A stretch of 64,000 nucleotides of DNA from Jannaschia marina (GCF_013404595.1 NZ_JABVAX010000002.1:186001-250000), one strand, 5' to 3'; shown: positions 35,220 to 44,488, counted from the stretch's first letter. Made by a program: numbers and translations. Notes: generated from the letters alone by a model not told the origin.

Positions 35220-36104
35220 CTAGCGGTCGATCCCGTTCGAACGCGCCACGAAATCGACGAGATGGGGCACGTAGTCCTCCGGGCCATCGCCGCCGGTGTT
35301 CACGGCCATCGCGTAGCTGTTCTTGATCGCCGACTGCAGCGGGTTTGCCACCGCCGATCCGTCGGCCATGGCGGCGAGATAGCGCATGTCCTTCAAGGCA
35401 TTCGTCAGCGTGAACTTGTGCGCCTCCGGATTGCCCTCGACGGCGTAGCCCATGAAGGTCTGGTAGAAGCCGCAGTCCATGCGGCTGCCGCGGATGACGC
35501 TGTCGAACATCTCGGTTCCCACGCCCGATTTCTCGGCCAGCGCCAGCGCCTCGGAGTAGAGCGCGCCGTAGCCCATGGCGAGAAAGTTGTTCAGCAGCTT
35601 CATCTTATGCCCCGCGCCCGGGCCACCGATGCGGACGATGGCCTTGGCCCATGTGGCGATCACCGGCTCGACGCGGGCGAAGACGTCTTCTCGCGCGCCG
35701 ACCATCGCCGCGAGTTCGCCCGTCGCGGCCTGCGCCGGCGTGCCTCCGAGCGGCGCATCGCACCAGTGCAGGCCGGCGGCCTCGGCCTCGGCGGCCAGCT
35801 TCTCGGTCGAGACGGGGTTCGCGGTGGAGCAATCGACGATGACGCCGCCCTCGGGCATGTGGGCGATGAGCTCCGCCACGATGGCCTCCACCTGCGGGGA
35901 GCCTGGGGCGCAGATGTGGACGATATCGGAGGCCCGCGCCAATTCGGCGAGGTCGGCGGCCTCGGTCGCCCCCTGCGCCACGAGGTCCTCGACGGGGCCA
36001 CGGTTGCGATGGGCCACCACGGTCATCGGATGGCCCGCCTTCATCATGCTGGCCGCCATGCCCTGACCCATCAGGCCCACGCCCACGAAACCGATCTTTT
36101 CCAT
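35220..36104 (-). CDS. NAD(P)-dependent beta-hydroxyacid dehydrogenase (3-hydroxyisobutyrate dehydrogenase family)
   Basis: A 294-residue oxidoreductase. The N-terminal Rossmann motif is IGFVGVGLMGQGMAASMMKAGH; the substrate-binding block is CDAPLGGTPAQAATGELAAMVG; the catalytic Lys lies in GAGHKMKLLNNFLAMG (about residue 170). This family oxidises 3-hydroxyisobutyrate, tartronate semialdehyde, 6-phosphogluconate-like or related beta-hydroxy acids; the substrate cannot be read here. It is encoded 18 bases after an SDR gene on the same strand, suggesting a common catabolic pathway. Confidence 0.9.
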   Translation of the reverse strand: MEKIGFVGVGLMGQGMAASMMKAGHPMTVVAHRNRGPVEDLVAQGATEAADLAELARASDIVHICAPGSPQVEAIVAELIAHMPEGGVIVDCSTANPVSTEKLAAEAEAAGLHWCDAPLGGTPAQAATGELAAMVGAREDVFARVEPVIATWAKAIVRIGGPGAGHKMKLLNNFLAMGYGALYSEALALAEKSGVGTEMFDSVIRGSRMDCGFYQTFMGYAVEGNPEAHKFTLTNALKDMRYLAAMADGSAVANPLQSAIKNSYAMAVNTGGDGPEDYVPHLVDFVARSNGIDR

Positions 36105-36122
36105 CTTGTCCTCCCGTCCGGC

Positions 36123-36875
36123 TCAGATCGAGCCGGCTTCCACCATGTAGTTGTTCGCACTGCACATCGCCGCGTCGTCCGACGCGAGAAAGAGGACCAT
36201 CCGAGCCACGTAGACCGGGTCGATCAGGTCCGGCAGGCACTGCCGCGCCGCCTGCGCCTGGAGCGCTTCGGGCGTGGCCCAGAGCTCCTTCTGCCGCTCG
36301 GTCATGATCCAGCCGGGCACGACCGTATTCACGCGGATGCGGTCACGCCCGAGGTCGCGCGCCATCGTCCGGGTGAGCCCATGGACAGCCGCCTTGGCCG
36401 TGGCATAGGCCGGGAAGCCGCCGCCGGCCTCCCACCAGGAATTGGACCCCATGTTGATGATCGAGCCCCCGCCCTTCGCGGCCATGTCCGGCGCGACCGA
36501 CTGGATCGCGAAGAACATGTGCCGCAGGTTGGTGTTCATGCGGTCGTCCCAATAGTCCGCGGTGACCTCGCGCCAGTCGTGCCGGTCGTCCCGCGCGGCG
36601 TTGTTCACCAGCACGTCGGCCGGGCCGATCCGCGCGCGCAGGGCGGCAAGACCAGCCTTGAGCGCGTCGATGTCGCGCAGGTCGCAGACCTCATGCGTGA
36701 CGCCCTCGTGCGCCTCCGACATCGCCTGCGCCCCCTCGGCATCGAGATCGAGAAAACCCACCCGAGCCCCCTGCGCCGCGAAACCCGAGACGATCTCGGC
36801 CCCGATACCGGAGGCTCCTCCCGTCATCATCACGGTCCTGCCTCTGAGGCTCGGGTAAGTGGCGAAATCCTGCAT
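36123..36875 (-). CDS. Short-chain dehydrogenase/reductase (classical SDR)
   Basis: A 250-residue classical SDR: cofactor motif TGGASGIG (residues about 18-25) with Asp following beta-2 (FLDLDAEG), suggesting NAD preference; DVLVNNAA; catalytic Ser in NMGSNSWWE, Tyr and Lys in AYATAKAA. AGGAGGAG lies 5 bases before ATG 36875, preceded by an in-frame GTG. Sugar dehydrogenases such as galactose or fucose dehydrogenase are the nearest style, but the substrate is open. It is paired with the adjacent beta-hydroxyacid dehydrogenase. Confidence 0.9.
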   Translation of the reverse strand: MQDFATYPSLRGRTVMMTGGASGIGAEIVSGFAAQGARVGFLDLDAEGAQAMSEAHEGVTHEVCDLRDIDALKAGLAALRARIGPADVLVNNAARDDRHDWREVTADYWDDRMNTNLRHMFFAIQSVAPDMAAKGGGSIINMGSNSWWEAGGGFPAYATAKAAVHGLTRTMARDLGRDRIRVNTVVPGWIMTERQKELWATPEALQAQAARQCLPDLIDPVYVARMVLFLASDDAAMCSANNYMVEAGSI

Positions 36876-36963
36876 CACTGCTCCTCCTGCGGCCGGTTGT
36901 CTCAGGCCGGGCAGGGTGCCGCAAGGGCAGGGGCGCTGTTGCGGCTGTGCGGGGGCGAACCGA

Positions 36964-37383
36964 TCAGCGCTTGTTGCGCAGCCGGATCACGACGTCGACC
37001 TTGGTCACTTCCATGCCGTCGGGGGCGTCGGGCAGGTTCACGATCTCGAGCGCTTCCGTTCCCGCGTCGGACAGGCGGCCCTCCTCCTCCCAGTAGAAAT
37101 GGGGGTGGTCGTCGAGCTTGGTGTCGAAGTAGCTGCCGGTGCCGTCGACGGTGATCTCCTGCACGAGGCCGGCCTCGGTGAAGGCGCGCAGGGTGTTGTA
37201 GACCGTGGCGAGCGAGACCTTGTCGCCCGAAGCGCGGGCGGCGTCGTGTAGCCACTCGGCCGTGACATGGCGGTCGCGACCGTCGCCCACGAGAAGAGAC
37301 GCGAGAAGAACCCGCTGCCGCGTCGGCCGCAGATTCGCGCCGGCCAGCCAGCTTTCGCCGCGGGCCCTGGATGACTCGGTCAT
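36964..37383 (-). CDS. irr: Fur-family transcriptional regulator, Irr type
   Basis: A 139-residue Fur-fold regulator: winged helix LRPTRQRVLLASLLVGDGRDRHVTAEWLHDAA and DKVSLATVYNTLRAFTEAGLVQEI, then a short dimerisation domain with FDTKLDDHPHFYWEEEGRL. The DNHPHFY-type block and the divergent pairing with fabA are typical of Irr, the haem-responsive iron regulator of alphaproteobacteria. The C-terminal Cys pairs of classical Fur/Zur are absent. Start codon is uncertain: ATGs at 37395, 37389 and 37383 are in frame, and a promoter-like pair just upstream favours the two downstream ones. Confidence 0.83.
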   Translation of the reverse strand: MTESSRARGESWLAGANLRPTRQRVLLASLLVGDGRDRHVTAEWLHDAARASGDKVSLATVYNTLRAFTEAGLVQEITVDGTGSYFDTKLDDHPHFYWEEEGRLSDAGTEALEIVNLPDAPDGMEVTKVDVVIRLRNKR

Positions 37384-37396
37384 ACCCATCGACATC

Positions 37397-37426
37397 AATA
37401 TAGGGTGTCCTGCGAATGGTTTTCAA
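37397..37426 (-). promoter_or_regulatory. Possible sigma70 promoter of irr
   Basis: On the minus strand TTGAAA (37426-37421), 18 bases, TATATT (37402-37397). Both boxes are good matches. The expected transcription start is near 37390, at the start of the coding region, so the mRNA would be leaderless or have a very short leader. Confidence 0.45.
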
Positions 37427-37528
37427 ACGGATTCACCCGGATTTCTGTGACGCAGCGGCAAGACACGCAGGGTTGCGACGTTGAAACATCGGGTGATAGG
37501 GGGTCGGAAACGGCCGAGAGGGGGCACC

Positions 37529-38038
37529 ATGAGCCAGTATCCGACGCAGTTCGACCGCGAAGACCTGCTCAAATGCGCGCGTGGAGAGCTGTTCGGGCCG
37601 GGCAACGCGCAGCTGCCTGAGCCGCCCATGCTCATGATGGACCGGATCACCGACATCTCGGGCGACGGCGGCCCGCATGGCAAGGGTCATGTGATCGCCG
37701 AATTCGACATCAAGCCCGACCTCTGGTTCTTCGACTGCCACTTCCCCGGCAATCCGATCATGCCCGGCTGCCTCGGCCTCGACGGGCTCTGGCAGCTGAC
37801 GGGGTTCAACCTCGGATGGCGCGGCTGGCAGGGGCGGGGCTACGCGCTCGGCGTGGGCGAGGTGAAGCTGACGGGCATGGTGCGGCCCGACCGGAGGATG
37901 CTGACCTACAGGGTCGACTTCACCAAGGCCCTGCAGACCCGCCGCCTGACGATGGGCGTGGCCGACGGCATCGTCGAGGCCGACGGCGAGGTCATCTATC
38001 AGGTCAAGGACATGAAGGTCGCGCTGTCGGAGAGCTGA
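37529..38038 (+). CDS. fabA: 3-hydroxydecanoyl-ACP dehydratase/isomerase
   Basis: FabA dehydrates 3-hydroxydecanoyl-ACP and isomerises the product, opening the anaerobic route to unsaturated fatty acids. The 169-residue hot-dog protein has PPMLMMDRITDI, the catalytic His in FDCHFPGNPIMPG (about residue 70) and the catalytic Asp in CLGLDGLWQL (about 84). A purine-rich AGAGGGGG precedes ATG 37529. It leads fabA-fabB-fabI and is divergent from irr. Confidence 0.97.
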   Translation: MSQYPTQFDREDLLKCARGELFGPGNAQLPEPPMLMMDRITDISGDGGPHGKGHVIAEFDIKPDLWFFDCHFPGNPIMPGCLGLDGLWQLTGFNLGWRGWQGRGYALGVGEVKLTGMVRPDRRMLTYRVDFTKALQTRRLTMGVADGIVEADGEVIYQVKDMKVALSES

Positions 38039-38118
38039 TCTCCAGGTAACTGAACGATTGAATCCGCACCCGTCACAGGCATATCGGGCGCGAAGGACTG
38101 AACGAGAGGAGCCACGCA

Positions 38119-39351
38119 ATGTTGCGTCGTGTCGTCGTCACCGGGATCGGGATCGTCTCGCCCATCGGAAACTCGCCCGAGGAGGTCGAGGCGTCCCTGC
38201 GCGCGGGCAAGTCGGGGATCACCTTCTCCGAGAGCTACGCCGAGCACGGCTTCCGCAGCCAGGTCCATGGCGTACCCGACATCAAGGTCGAGGATCATAT
38301 CGACAAGCGGCAGCTGCGCTTCATGGGGCCCGGTGCGGCCTACAACTACATCGCCATGGAGCGGGCCATCGCGGATGCGGGCCTGACCGAGAACGAGGTC
38401 TCGAACGAGCGCACGGGGCTCGTCATGGGCTCCGGCGGCCCGTCGACCTCGAACTTCTTCACCGCCTTCGACACCGTAATCAACAAGGGCAGCCCCAAGC
38501 GCATGGGCCCCTTCATGGTGACGCGCTGCATGTCGTCCACCAACTCCGCCTGTCTGGCGACGCCCTTTGGAATCAAGGGCGTGAACTACTCGATCACCTC
38601 GGCCTGCACGACCTCGCTGCACTGCATGGGCAACGGCGTCGAGCAGATCCAGTTCGGCAAGCAGGACATCGTCTTCGCCGGCGGCGGCGAGGAGGTCGAC
38701 TGGACGCTGTCGTGCCTCTTCGACGCGATGGGTGCGATGTCGTCCAAGTACAACGACGCCCCCGAGACGGCGTCCCGCCCCTACGACGCGACGCGGGACG
38801 GCTTCGTCATCGCGGGCGGCGCGGGCGTCGTCGTGCTGGAGGAACGGGAGCGCGCCATCGCGCGCGGGGCCACCATCTACGGCGAGGTCACCGGCTACGG
38901 CGCGACTTCGGACGGGGCCGACATGGTCGCCCCCTCGGGCGAGGGCGGGGAGCGGGCCATGCGCCTCGCGCTCAGCCAGCTGCCCGAAGATCGCGAGATT
39001 GGCTACGTCAACGCCCACGGCACCTCCACGCCGGTCGGCGACATCAAGGAGATCGTGGCGCTGCGCAACATCTTCGGCACGGGCAGCACGCCGCCCGTCG
39101 GCTCCACCAAGTCGATGACGGGCCACTCGCTCGGGGCGACCGGAGTGCAGGAGGCGATCTATTCGATGCTGATGATGAACAAGGGTTTCATCGCCCCGTC
39201 GATCAACGTGACCGAGCTCGACCCCGAACTCGACCCGGCGGAAATCAACACCGAACTGAAGGACGGCGTGGAGATCGACTCGATCCTCTCGAATTCCTTC
39301 GGCTTCGGCGGCACGAACGGGACCGTCATCATTTCGAAGCACCGGGCCTAG
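38119..39351 (+). CDS. fabB: 3-oxoacyl-ACP synthase I
   Basis: FabB elongates unsaturated acyl-ACP and is required with FabA for unsaturated fatty acids. The 410-residue thiolase-fold enzyme has the nucleophilic Cys in [12 protein letters not shown] (about residue 161), and catalytic His in [11 protein letters not shown] and [17 protein letters not shown] lies 8 bases before ATG 38119. It follows fabA by 80 bases. Confidence 0.97.
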   Translation: MLRRVVVTGIGIVSPIGNSPEEVEASLRAGKSGITFSESYAEHGFRSQVHGVPDIKVEDHIDKRQLRFMGPGAAYNYIAMERAIADAGLTENEVSNERTGLVMGSGGPSTSNFFTAFDTVINKGSPKRMGPFMVTRCMSSTNSACLATPFGIKGVNYSITSACTTSLHCMGNGVEQIQFGKQDIVFAGGGEEVDWTLSCLFDAMGAMSSKYNDAPETASRPYDATRDGFVIAGGAGVVVLEERERAIARGATIYGEVTGYGATSDGADMVAPSGEGGERAMRLALSQLPEDREIGYVNAHGTSTPVGDIKEIVALRNIFGTGSTPPVGSTKSMTGHSLGATGVQEAIYSMLMMNKGFIAPSINVTELDPELDPAEINTELKDGVEIDSILSNSFGFGGTNGTVIISKHRA

Positions 39352-39425
39352 GAGACGGTGGGCATTGGGATGTCCAACCTATGGCGGGACACGAGGCAAG
39401 AGCGGACAGATCTGAGGTGAACCCG

Positions 39426-40205
39426 ATGGACATGAACGGAAAGCGCGGGCTCATCATGGGTGTGGCGAACGAGCGGTCGATCGCCTGGGGGATCGCGCGG
39501 GCGCTGTCGGCGGCGGGGGCGGAACTGGCCTTCACCTACCAGGGCGAGGCCTTCGGCAAGCGGCTCGCGCCGCTGGCCGAGAGCATCGGCGCGACCACGC
39601 TCCTCGATGTGGACGTGACCGACGATGCTTCGCTCGACGCGGCGTTCGCGGAACTTGAGAAGGGCGGCCGCCTCGACTTCGTCGTCCATGCGATCGCCTT
39701 TTCCGACAAGTCCGAACTGACGGGGCGCTTCGTCGACACGAGCCGCGCGAACTTCAAGCATTCGCTCGACATCTCCTGCTATTCGCTGATCGAGGTCGCG
39801 CGCCGTGCCGCGCCGTTGATGACCGAGGGCGGCACGATCCTGACGCTGACCTTCGACGGCTCGCAGCGGGTCATGCCCTTCTACAACGTCATGGGGGTGG
39901 CGAAGGCCGCGCTCGAGGCGTCGGTGCGCTACCTCGCCTCCGACCTCGGGGCCGAGGGCATCCGCGTCAACGCGATCTCGCCCGGGCCGATGAAGACGCT
40001 GGCCGGAGCCGCGATCGGGGGCGCGCGCAAGACCTTCCGTCACGCCGAAACGAACGCGCCGCTGCGGGCCAACGCAACGCTCGAGGCGGTGGGCGGCACG
40101 GCGCTCTATCTCTGCTCAGAGGCGGGAGCCTGCACGACCGGAGAGGTGATTCACGTGGACGGCGGCTATCACGTCATGGGGATGCCCCGGCCGGAGAATA
40201 TCTGA
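39426..40205 (+). CDS. fabI: Enoyl-ACP reductase I (NADH)
   Basis: FabI reduces trans-2-enoyl-ACP in each elongation cycle. The 259-residue SDR-like protein has the FabI cofactor variant GVANERSIAWGIARALSAAGAELAFTY, IAFSDKSELTGRF, and the Tyr-x6-Lys active site FYNVMGVAKAALEA. GAGGTGA lies 6 bases before ATG 39426 and gives the normal N-terminus. It ends the fabA-fabB-fabI run. Confidence 0.95.
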   Translation: MDMNGKRGLIMGVANERSIAWGIARALSAAGAELAFTYQGEAFGKRLAPLAESIGATTLLDVDVTDDASLDAAFAELEKGGRLDFVVHAIAFSDKSELTGRFVDTSRANFKHSLDISCYSLIEVARRAAPLMTEGGTILTLTFDGSQRVMPFYNVMGVAKAALEASVRYLASDLGAEGIRVNAISPGPMKTLAGAAIGGARKTFRHAETNAPLRANATLEAVGGTALYLCSEAGACTTGEVIHVDGGYHVMGMPRPENI

Positions 40206-40311
40206 TCGCCGCGGCGGGATCGGCGGATAATCGTCAACGATTGCACGCCGGCCGGCGGATCGTCGCCGGAATTGAGTCAAAATTGTGTCTTTTTGCCGGT
40301 AAATCAGATGA

Positions 40312-40326
40312 TTAACCCTATTTTAG
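40312..40326 (+). promoter_or_regulatory. CtrA-like box upstream of the pilin-like gene at 40378
   Basis: TTAACCCTATTTTAG reads TTAA-N7-TTAG, one mismatch from the alphaproteobacterial CtrA consensus TTAA-N7-TTAA, with the preferred CC after the first half. It lies 52 bases before the GTG start, around the place of a -35 region, in an AT-rich gap. TTAA is very rare in this window, which makes the placement notable. Confidence 0.45.
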
Positions 40327-40377
40327 TCTTTCTCGTCGGACATATGTTTCGAACTTGATTTAAAGGCGAGCATTACC

Positions 40378-40815
40378 GTGGCCCCTCAACTCCAATCCTT
40401 TCTGCACGACGAGACCGGCGCGATCTCTTTCGACTGGCTGATCCTGACAGCGGTGCTGGCCGCGACCGGCCTCTCGGTGGTCAAGACCGTTTCTGGCGGC
40501 GTCGGGGAGGTGTCCGTCGACGTCAGCAGCCAGTTGCGCGGCCAGGTCATCCGACAGAGCTTCGGCGATCCCGATCTCTGTTCGACGGGCATCGACGGTC
40601 TGCGGGCGCGGGAAGCGGCGCGGGTCGCGGCGGGTGGAAGCGACCCGGTCGACGTCGATGGCTGGTTCGCGACCCATGGCGCACGCTTTACCGACGCGGG
40701 CCTGCGGGCCGAGCGCGACCGGGTCGCGCGTGTCGCCGATAGGCAGGACGGATGGTCGCGGGACCATACCATTCAGGGTCTTCTGGAGTGCAAGATGGCG
40801 CACCGCGGCATCTGA
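40378..40815 (+). CDS. Flp-pilin-like secreted/membrane protein (145 residues)
   Basis: A protein with a type IVb prepilin-like N-terminus: FLHDETGAISFDWLILTA, where a Gly14-Ala15 cleavage point is followed at +5 by Asp19 (normally Glu) and +6 by Trp20 (normally Tyr), then a hydrophobic helix to about residue 38. The remaining 100 residues are hydrophilic with Cys near DLCSTG and LECKMA. The start is a GTG after a purine-rich AAAGGCGAG. Two other proteins in the window (60543-60725 and 61227-61724) share the N-terminal motif but not the rest. Function unknown. Confidence 0.65.
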   Translation: MAPQLQSFLHDETGAISFDWLILTAVLAATGLSVVKTVSGGVGEVSVDVSSQLRGQVIRQSFGDPDLCSTGIDGLRAREAARVAAGGSDPVDVDGWFATHGARFTDAGLRAERDRVARVADRQDGWSRDHTIQGLLECKMAHRGI

Positions 40816-40882
40816 CGCCTTCCTCTCGACGCGCCGGGGTGCCCGTGGCAGGGTCGCCCCGACCGAACCGAGGGGGCCGCCG

Positions 40883-41572
40883 ATGGCAATCGACACCTGC
40901 ATTTTCGACGCCTATGGCACGCTGTTCGACGTGACCTCCGCCGCGCGGCAGGCGGCCGAAGACGAGGCCTTCCCCGCGCTGGCCGATATCTGGCAAAAGC
41001 TCGCCGCCGAGTGGCGCGACAAGCAGCTGCAATACACCTGGATCCGGGCCATCGCCGGCGAACATTGCGACTTCTGGCAGGTCACGCAGAACGGGCTCGA
41101 CTATGCGCTCGAGGTCACGGGCCTTGCCGGCGACGACGCGCTGCGCGAGCGGCTGCTGAAGCTCTACTGGGAACTGTCGGCCTATCCGGAGGTGTCCGAG
41201 ATGCTGGGCACGCTCAAGGACGCGGGCAAGGCAACCGGCATCCTGTCGAACGGATCGCCCGAGATGCTGCAGGGGGCGGTCTCTTCCGCGGGGGTCGGGC
41301 GGCTCCTCGACCATGTGCTCTCGGTCGAGAGCGTGGGCGTCTTCAAGCCCGATACCCGGGTCTACGACATGGTCGGCCGCGCCTTCGGTTGCGAGGCGGG
41401 CAACGTCCTCTTCGTCAGCTCCAACGGCTGGGACGCGGCGGCGGCGACGGGCTACGGCTTCACGACGGCCTGGGTGAACCGCAGTGGCCTGCCGATGGAT
41501 CGCCTGCCCTGGACGCCTGAACACGTGCTCGATGATCTCTCGGGCATCCCGGCGCTCGTGGAGCGGCTCTGA
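40883..41572 (+). CDS. (S)-2-haloacid dehalogenase, type II HAD family
   Basis: A 229-residue HAD enzyme of the L-2-haloacid dehalogenase type. The nucleophile Asp9 is in CIFDAYGTLFD; motif II Ser in GILSNGSPEML; the conserved Lys in GVFKPDTRVYDM; and the L-DEX-specific SSNGWD block near residue 172. These are the catalytic residues of enzymes that convert L-2-haloacids to D-2-hydroxyacids. The stop shares a base with the following start (TGATG), linking it with the hydrolase gene. Confidence 0.9.
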   Translation: MAIDTCIFDAYGTLFDVTSAARQAAEDEAFPALADIWQKLAAEWRDKQLQYTWIRAIAGEHCDFWQVTQNGLDYALEVTGLAGDDALRERLLKLYWELSAYPEVSEMLGTLKDAGKATGILSNGSPEMLQGAVSSAGVGRLLDHVLSVESVGVFKPDTRVYDMVGRAFGCEAGNVLFVSSNGWDAAAATGYGFTTAWVNRSGLPMDRLPWTPEHVLDDLSGIPALVERL

Positions 41573-42402
41573 TGCCGGAGTTCCGATCCTCCGACAACCT
41601 GCGGCTCTGGTACGAGGACCAGGGCGATGAGGGCGATCCGGCGCTCCTCTGCCTCTCGGGGCTGACACGCAACTCCACCGATTTCGACTACGTGCTGCCC
41701 TATCTGCTGGGCGAGCATCGGGTGATCCGGCTCGACTACCGTGGCCGGGGCAAATCGCAACGCGCGCCCGACTGGCGGACCTATACGATCCCGACCGAGG
41801 CGAGGGACGTGGTGGAACTGCTGGATCATCTCGGCCTCGACCGTGTGCCGATCATCGGCACCTCCCGGGGTGGGCTGATCGGCATGGCGCTGGCGCTGAC
41901 GGCCAAGGCGCGGCTCGGGGGGCTCTGCCTCGTGGACATCGGGCCGGAGGTTGCGCCCGAGGGCCTCGAGGTCATCAAGGGCTATGTCGGTCAGCCGCCC
42001 GAGGCCCGCACGCTGGAGGAGGCCGCGCTGATGCGCGCGACGCTCATGCAGGGCTTCGCCAACGTGCCCGCCGACCGTTGGCGCGAGGAGGTGGCGAAGC
42101 ACTACCGCGAGACGCCCGAGGGCCTTGCAATCAACTACGACGCCAAGCTGCGGGATGCGGTGCTGGAGGCGGGGGCGCAGCCCGCACCGGATCTCTGGCC
42201 GCTGTTCGATGCCCTCGCCGGCCTGCCGCTCGCCTGCATCCGGGGGGCCAACTCGGACCTGCTGTCGCGAGAGACCCTTGCCGAGATGAAACGCCGCCGG
42301 CCCGATATGGTCACGGCCGAGGTTCCCGACCGGGGCCATGTGCCCTTTCTGGACGAACCCGAAGCGCTGGAGGCCTTGAACGAATGGACGATGTTGATCT
42401 GA
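41572..42402 (+). CDS. Alpha/beta hydrolase
   Basis: A 276-residue alpha/beta hydrolase: oxyanion region LCLSGLTRNSTDFDYV, nucleophile elbow IIGTSRGGLIGMALAL (Ser, with Thr instead of the common His before it), acid and base residues in the last third with DRGHVPFLDEPEAL holding the His. It overlaps the dehalogenase gene by 1 base and the dehydratase gene by 19 bases, forming a three-gene unit. Substrate unknown; nearest styles are esterases and enol-lactonases. Confidence 0.85.
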   Translation: MPEFRSSDNLRLWYEDQGDEGDPALLCLSGLTRNSTDFDYVLPYLLGEHRVIRLDYRGRGKSQRAPDWRTYTIPTEARDVVELLDHLGLDRVPIIGTSRGGLIGMALALTAKARLGGLCLVDIGPEVAPEGLEVIKGYVGQPPEARTLEEAALMRATLMQGFANVPADRWREEVAKHYRETPEGLAINYDAKLRDAVLEAGAQPAPDLWPLFDALAGLPLACIRGANSDLLSRETLAEMKRRRPDMVTAEVPDRGHVPFLDEPEALEALNEWTMLI

Positions 42403-43316
42403 GCGACATCCAGGCCGCCGCAGACCGGATCCGCGGCCATGCCGTCCGCACGCCGCTCCTGAATGCGCCGACGCTCGATGCGGCCTTCGGGCGCCGGATC
42501 TATGTGAAGGCGGAGTGCCTGCAACGGACCGGCAGCTTCAAGTTCCGCGGGGCCTTCAATGCGCTGAGCCAGATCGAGGGCGACGTCGTCGCCTTCTCCT
42601 CGGGCAATCATGCGCAGGGCGTGGCCCATGCGGCGCAGCTTCTGGGCAAGCGGGCGGTGATCGTCATGCCGACGGATGCGCCCGCAGTGAAGGTGGCGAA
42701 CACGCGGGGCTACGGCGCGGAGGTCGTGCTCTACGACCGGGATCGCGAGAGCCGGGAGGAGATCGGCGCGCAGCTGATGGAGGAGCGCGGGCTGACGCTG
42801 GTGCGGCCCTACGACGAGCCGCTGGTGATCGCGGGTCAGGGCACCTGCGGGCTCGAGATCGCCGAGGATCTACCCGAGGACGTGGACGAGGTGATCGTCT
42901 GTTGCGGCGGCGGCGGGCTGACGGCCGGTGTGGCGCTCGCGCTCGAAGGTCGCGCGCGGGTGCACCCGGCCGAGCCGGCGGGCTTCGACGACGTGGCGCG
43001 GTCGCTGGCTGCGGGCGCGCGGCAGACGAACAACGCGCGATCCGGCTCGATCTGCGATGCGATCCTGACCGAAAGCCCGGGCGCGATCACCTTCCCGATC
43101 CTCAAGCGCCTCTGCGGCGCGGGCCTCGTTGTGACCGACGAGGAAGCGCTTCGCGCCATGGCGCTGGCCTGGCAGCACCTGCGCATCGTGCTGGAGCCGG
43201 GCGGCGCGGCGGCGCTGGCGGCCGGACTCTTCCACCACGCGGGCGACGTCGCCGTGGTGGCGTCGGGCGGGAACGTCGACGCTCAGGTCTTCAGCGATGC
43301 CCTCAGCCGCGTCTGA
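42384..43316 (+). CDS. PLP-dependent threonine/serine dehydratase (or serine racemase)
   Basis: A 310-residue fold-type II PLP enzyme. The Schiff-base Lys is in RTGSFKFRGAFNAL (about residue 50), the Ser/Gly loop SSGNHAQGVAHAA and the phosphate-binding glycine loop CCGGGGLTAGVALAL follow. There is no C-terminal ACT regulatory domain, so it is a catabolic-type threonine/serine dehydratase or a serine racemase, not biosynthetic IlvA. The start lies inside the end of the hydrolase gene. Its 3' end overlaps the convergent MFS gene by 34 bases. Confidence 0.88.
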   Translation: MDDVDLSDIQAAADRIRGHAVRTPLLNAPTLDAAFGRRIYVKAECLQRTGSFKFRGAFNALSQIEGDVVAFSSGNHAQGVAHAAQLLGKRAVIVMPTDAPAVKVANTRGYGAEVVLYDRDRESREEIGAQLMEERGLTLVRPYDEPLVIAGQGTCGLEIAEDLPEDVDEVIVCCGGGGLTAGVALALEGRARVHPAEPAGFDDVARSLAAGARQTNNARSGSICDAILTESPGAITFPILKRLCGAGLVVTDEEALRAMALAWQHLRIVLEPGGAAALAAGLFHHAGDVAVVASGGNVDAQVFSDALSRV

Positions 43317-44488
43317 GCGCGGTAGATCCCCCAGGCGATCGCCATCAGGCCAGAGGCGACGAGGAACGGCGCACCGGCGAAGTCCCGACCCTCGGACGTG
43401 GCGACGTTGAACACACGCGTCATCAGGAGCGGCGAGGCGATGGCCGCGACCGCGGTGATCGAGGCCAGAACGCCCTGAAGTTCACCCTGCGCATCGTCCT
43501 CCACGACCCGGCTCGCAACCCCCTGGATCGCCGGTTGCACCACCGCGCCGATGGCCGAGAAGGGCGTGAGCAGCAGCATCAGCCAGCCGTAGGGCACGAA
43601 GGCGACGCAGAGGAGGACGACGGCGTTGTAGGGCAGGAACCAGCGCAGGGTCGTGCGTTCGCCGAGGCGCGGAATGAGCCAGCGGATCAGCCCGCCCTGC
43701 ACCATGACCATCGAGATACCGTAGACGGCGAGCGACGCGCCGACCATGCGTTCGTCCCACCCGAAGGCGGCCTGCGTGAAATAGGCCCAGACCGCCGGGT
43801 AGACCCAGTTCGACACCTGGTAGACGAAGAAGACCAAGAGAAGTCCGCCGAGCCCCGGCAGGGCCGTGACCGCCAGAAGGCTGCCGAGGGGGTTCGCCCG
43901 TCGCCAGGAGAACGGCCGGGCCCGGCGCAGCGTCTCGGGTAGGACGAGCAGGCCGAAGACGAGGTTCGCCGCCGAGAGGATCGCCGTGGCCCAGAAGGGC
44001 GCGCGCGGCCCGAACTCGGCCAGGAGCCCGCCGATCGCCGGCCCCAGCACGAAGCCCAGCCCGAAGGCGGCAGAGACGAGCCCGAAGTTGGCGGCCTTCT
44101 TCTCGGGCGGGGAGATGTCGGCCATGAAGGCGGTCGCCGTCGACATGGTGGCCGCCGCGATCCCCGCGATGATCCGCCCGATCAGGAGAACCCAGATCGA
44201 CGTCGCCAGCGCCATGATGACGTGATCGACGAAGATGACGGCCAGCGACAGCAGAAGGACGGGCCGCCGCCCGAAACGGTCCGAGAGGTTGCCGATGGTC
44301 GGTGAAAAGAGGAACTGCATCAGCGCATAGCTCGACGCCAGCAGCCCGCCCCAGAGCGCCGCTTCGCTGAGGTCGGTGCCCTGCACCTCGCGCAGGAGGC
44401 TGGGCATGACTGGGAGGACGAGGCCGATGCCCATCGCCTCGATCACGATGGTGATCAGGATGAAGAGGATGGGGCGGCGATTGTCCAT
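43283..44488 (-). CDS. MFS transporter, TetA-like (TCR/Tet family)
   Basis: A 401-residue transporter with 12 predicted membrane helices. Motif A between helices 2 and 3 reads GNLSDRFGRRPVLL, and the N-terminus ILITIVIEAMGIGLVLPVMPSLL resembles the tetracycline-efflux branch. The central loop is short and basic. Members export drugs or metabolites by proton antiport; resistance to any specific compound cannot be inferred. It ends convergently, overlapping the dehydratase gene, and follows pcaD on the same strand. Confidence 0.88.
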   Translation of the reverse strand: MDNRRPILFILITIVIEAMGIGLVLPVMPSLLREVQGTDLSEAALWGGLLASSYALMQFLFSPTIGNLSDRFGRRPVLLLSLAVIFVDHVIMALATSIWVLLIGRIIAGIAAATMSTATAFMADISPPEKKAANFGLVSAAFGLGFVLGPAIGGLLAEFGPRAPFWATAILSAANLVFGLLVLPETLRRARPFSWRRANPLGSLLAVTALPGLGGLLLVFFVYQVSNWVYPAVWAYFTQAAFGWDERMVGASLAVYGISMVMVQGGLIRWLIPRLGERTTLRWFLPYNAVVLLCVAFVPYGWLMLLLTPFSAIGAVVQPAIQGVASRVVEDDAQGELQGVLASITAVAAIASPLLMTRVFNVATSEGRDFAGAPFLVASGLMAIAWGIYRAQTRLRASLKT

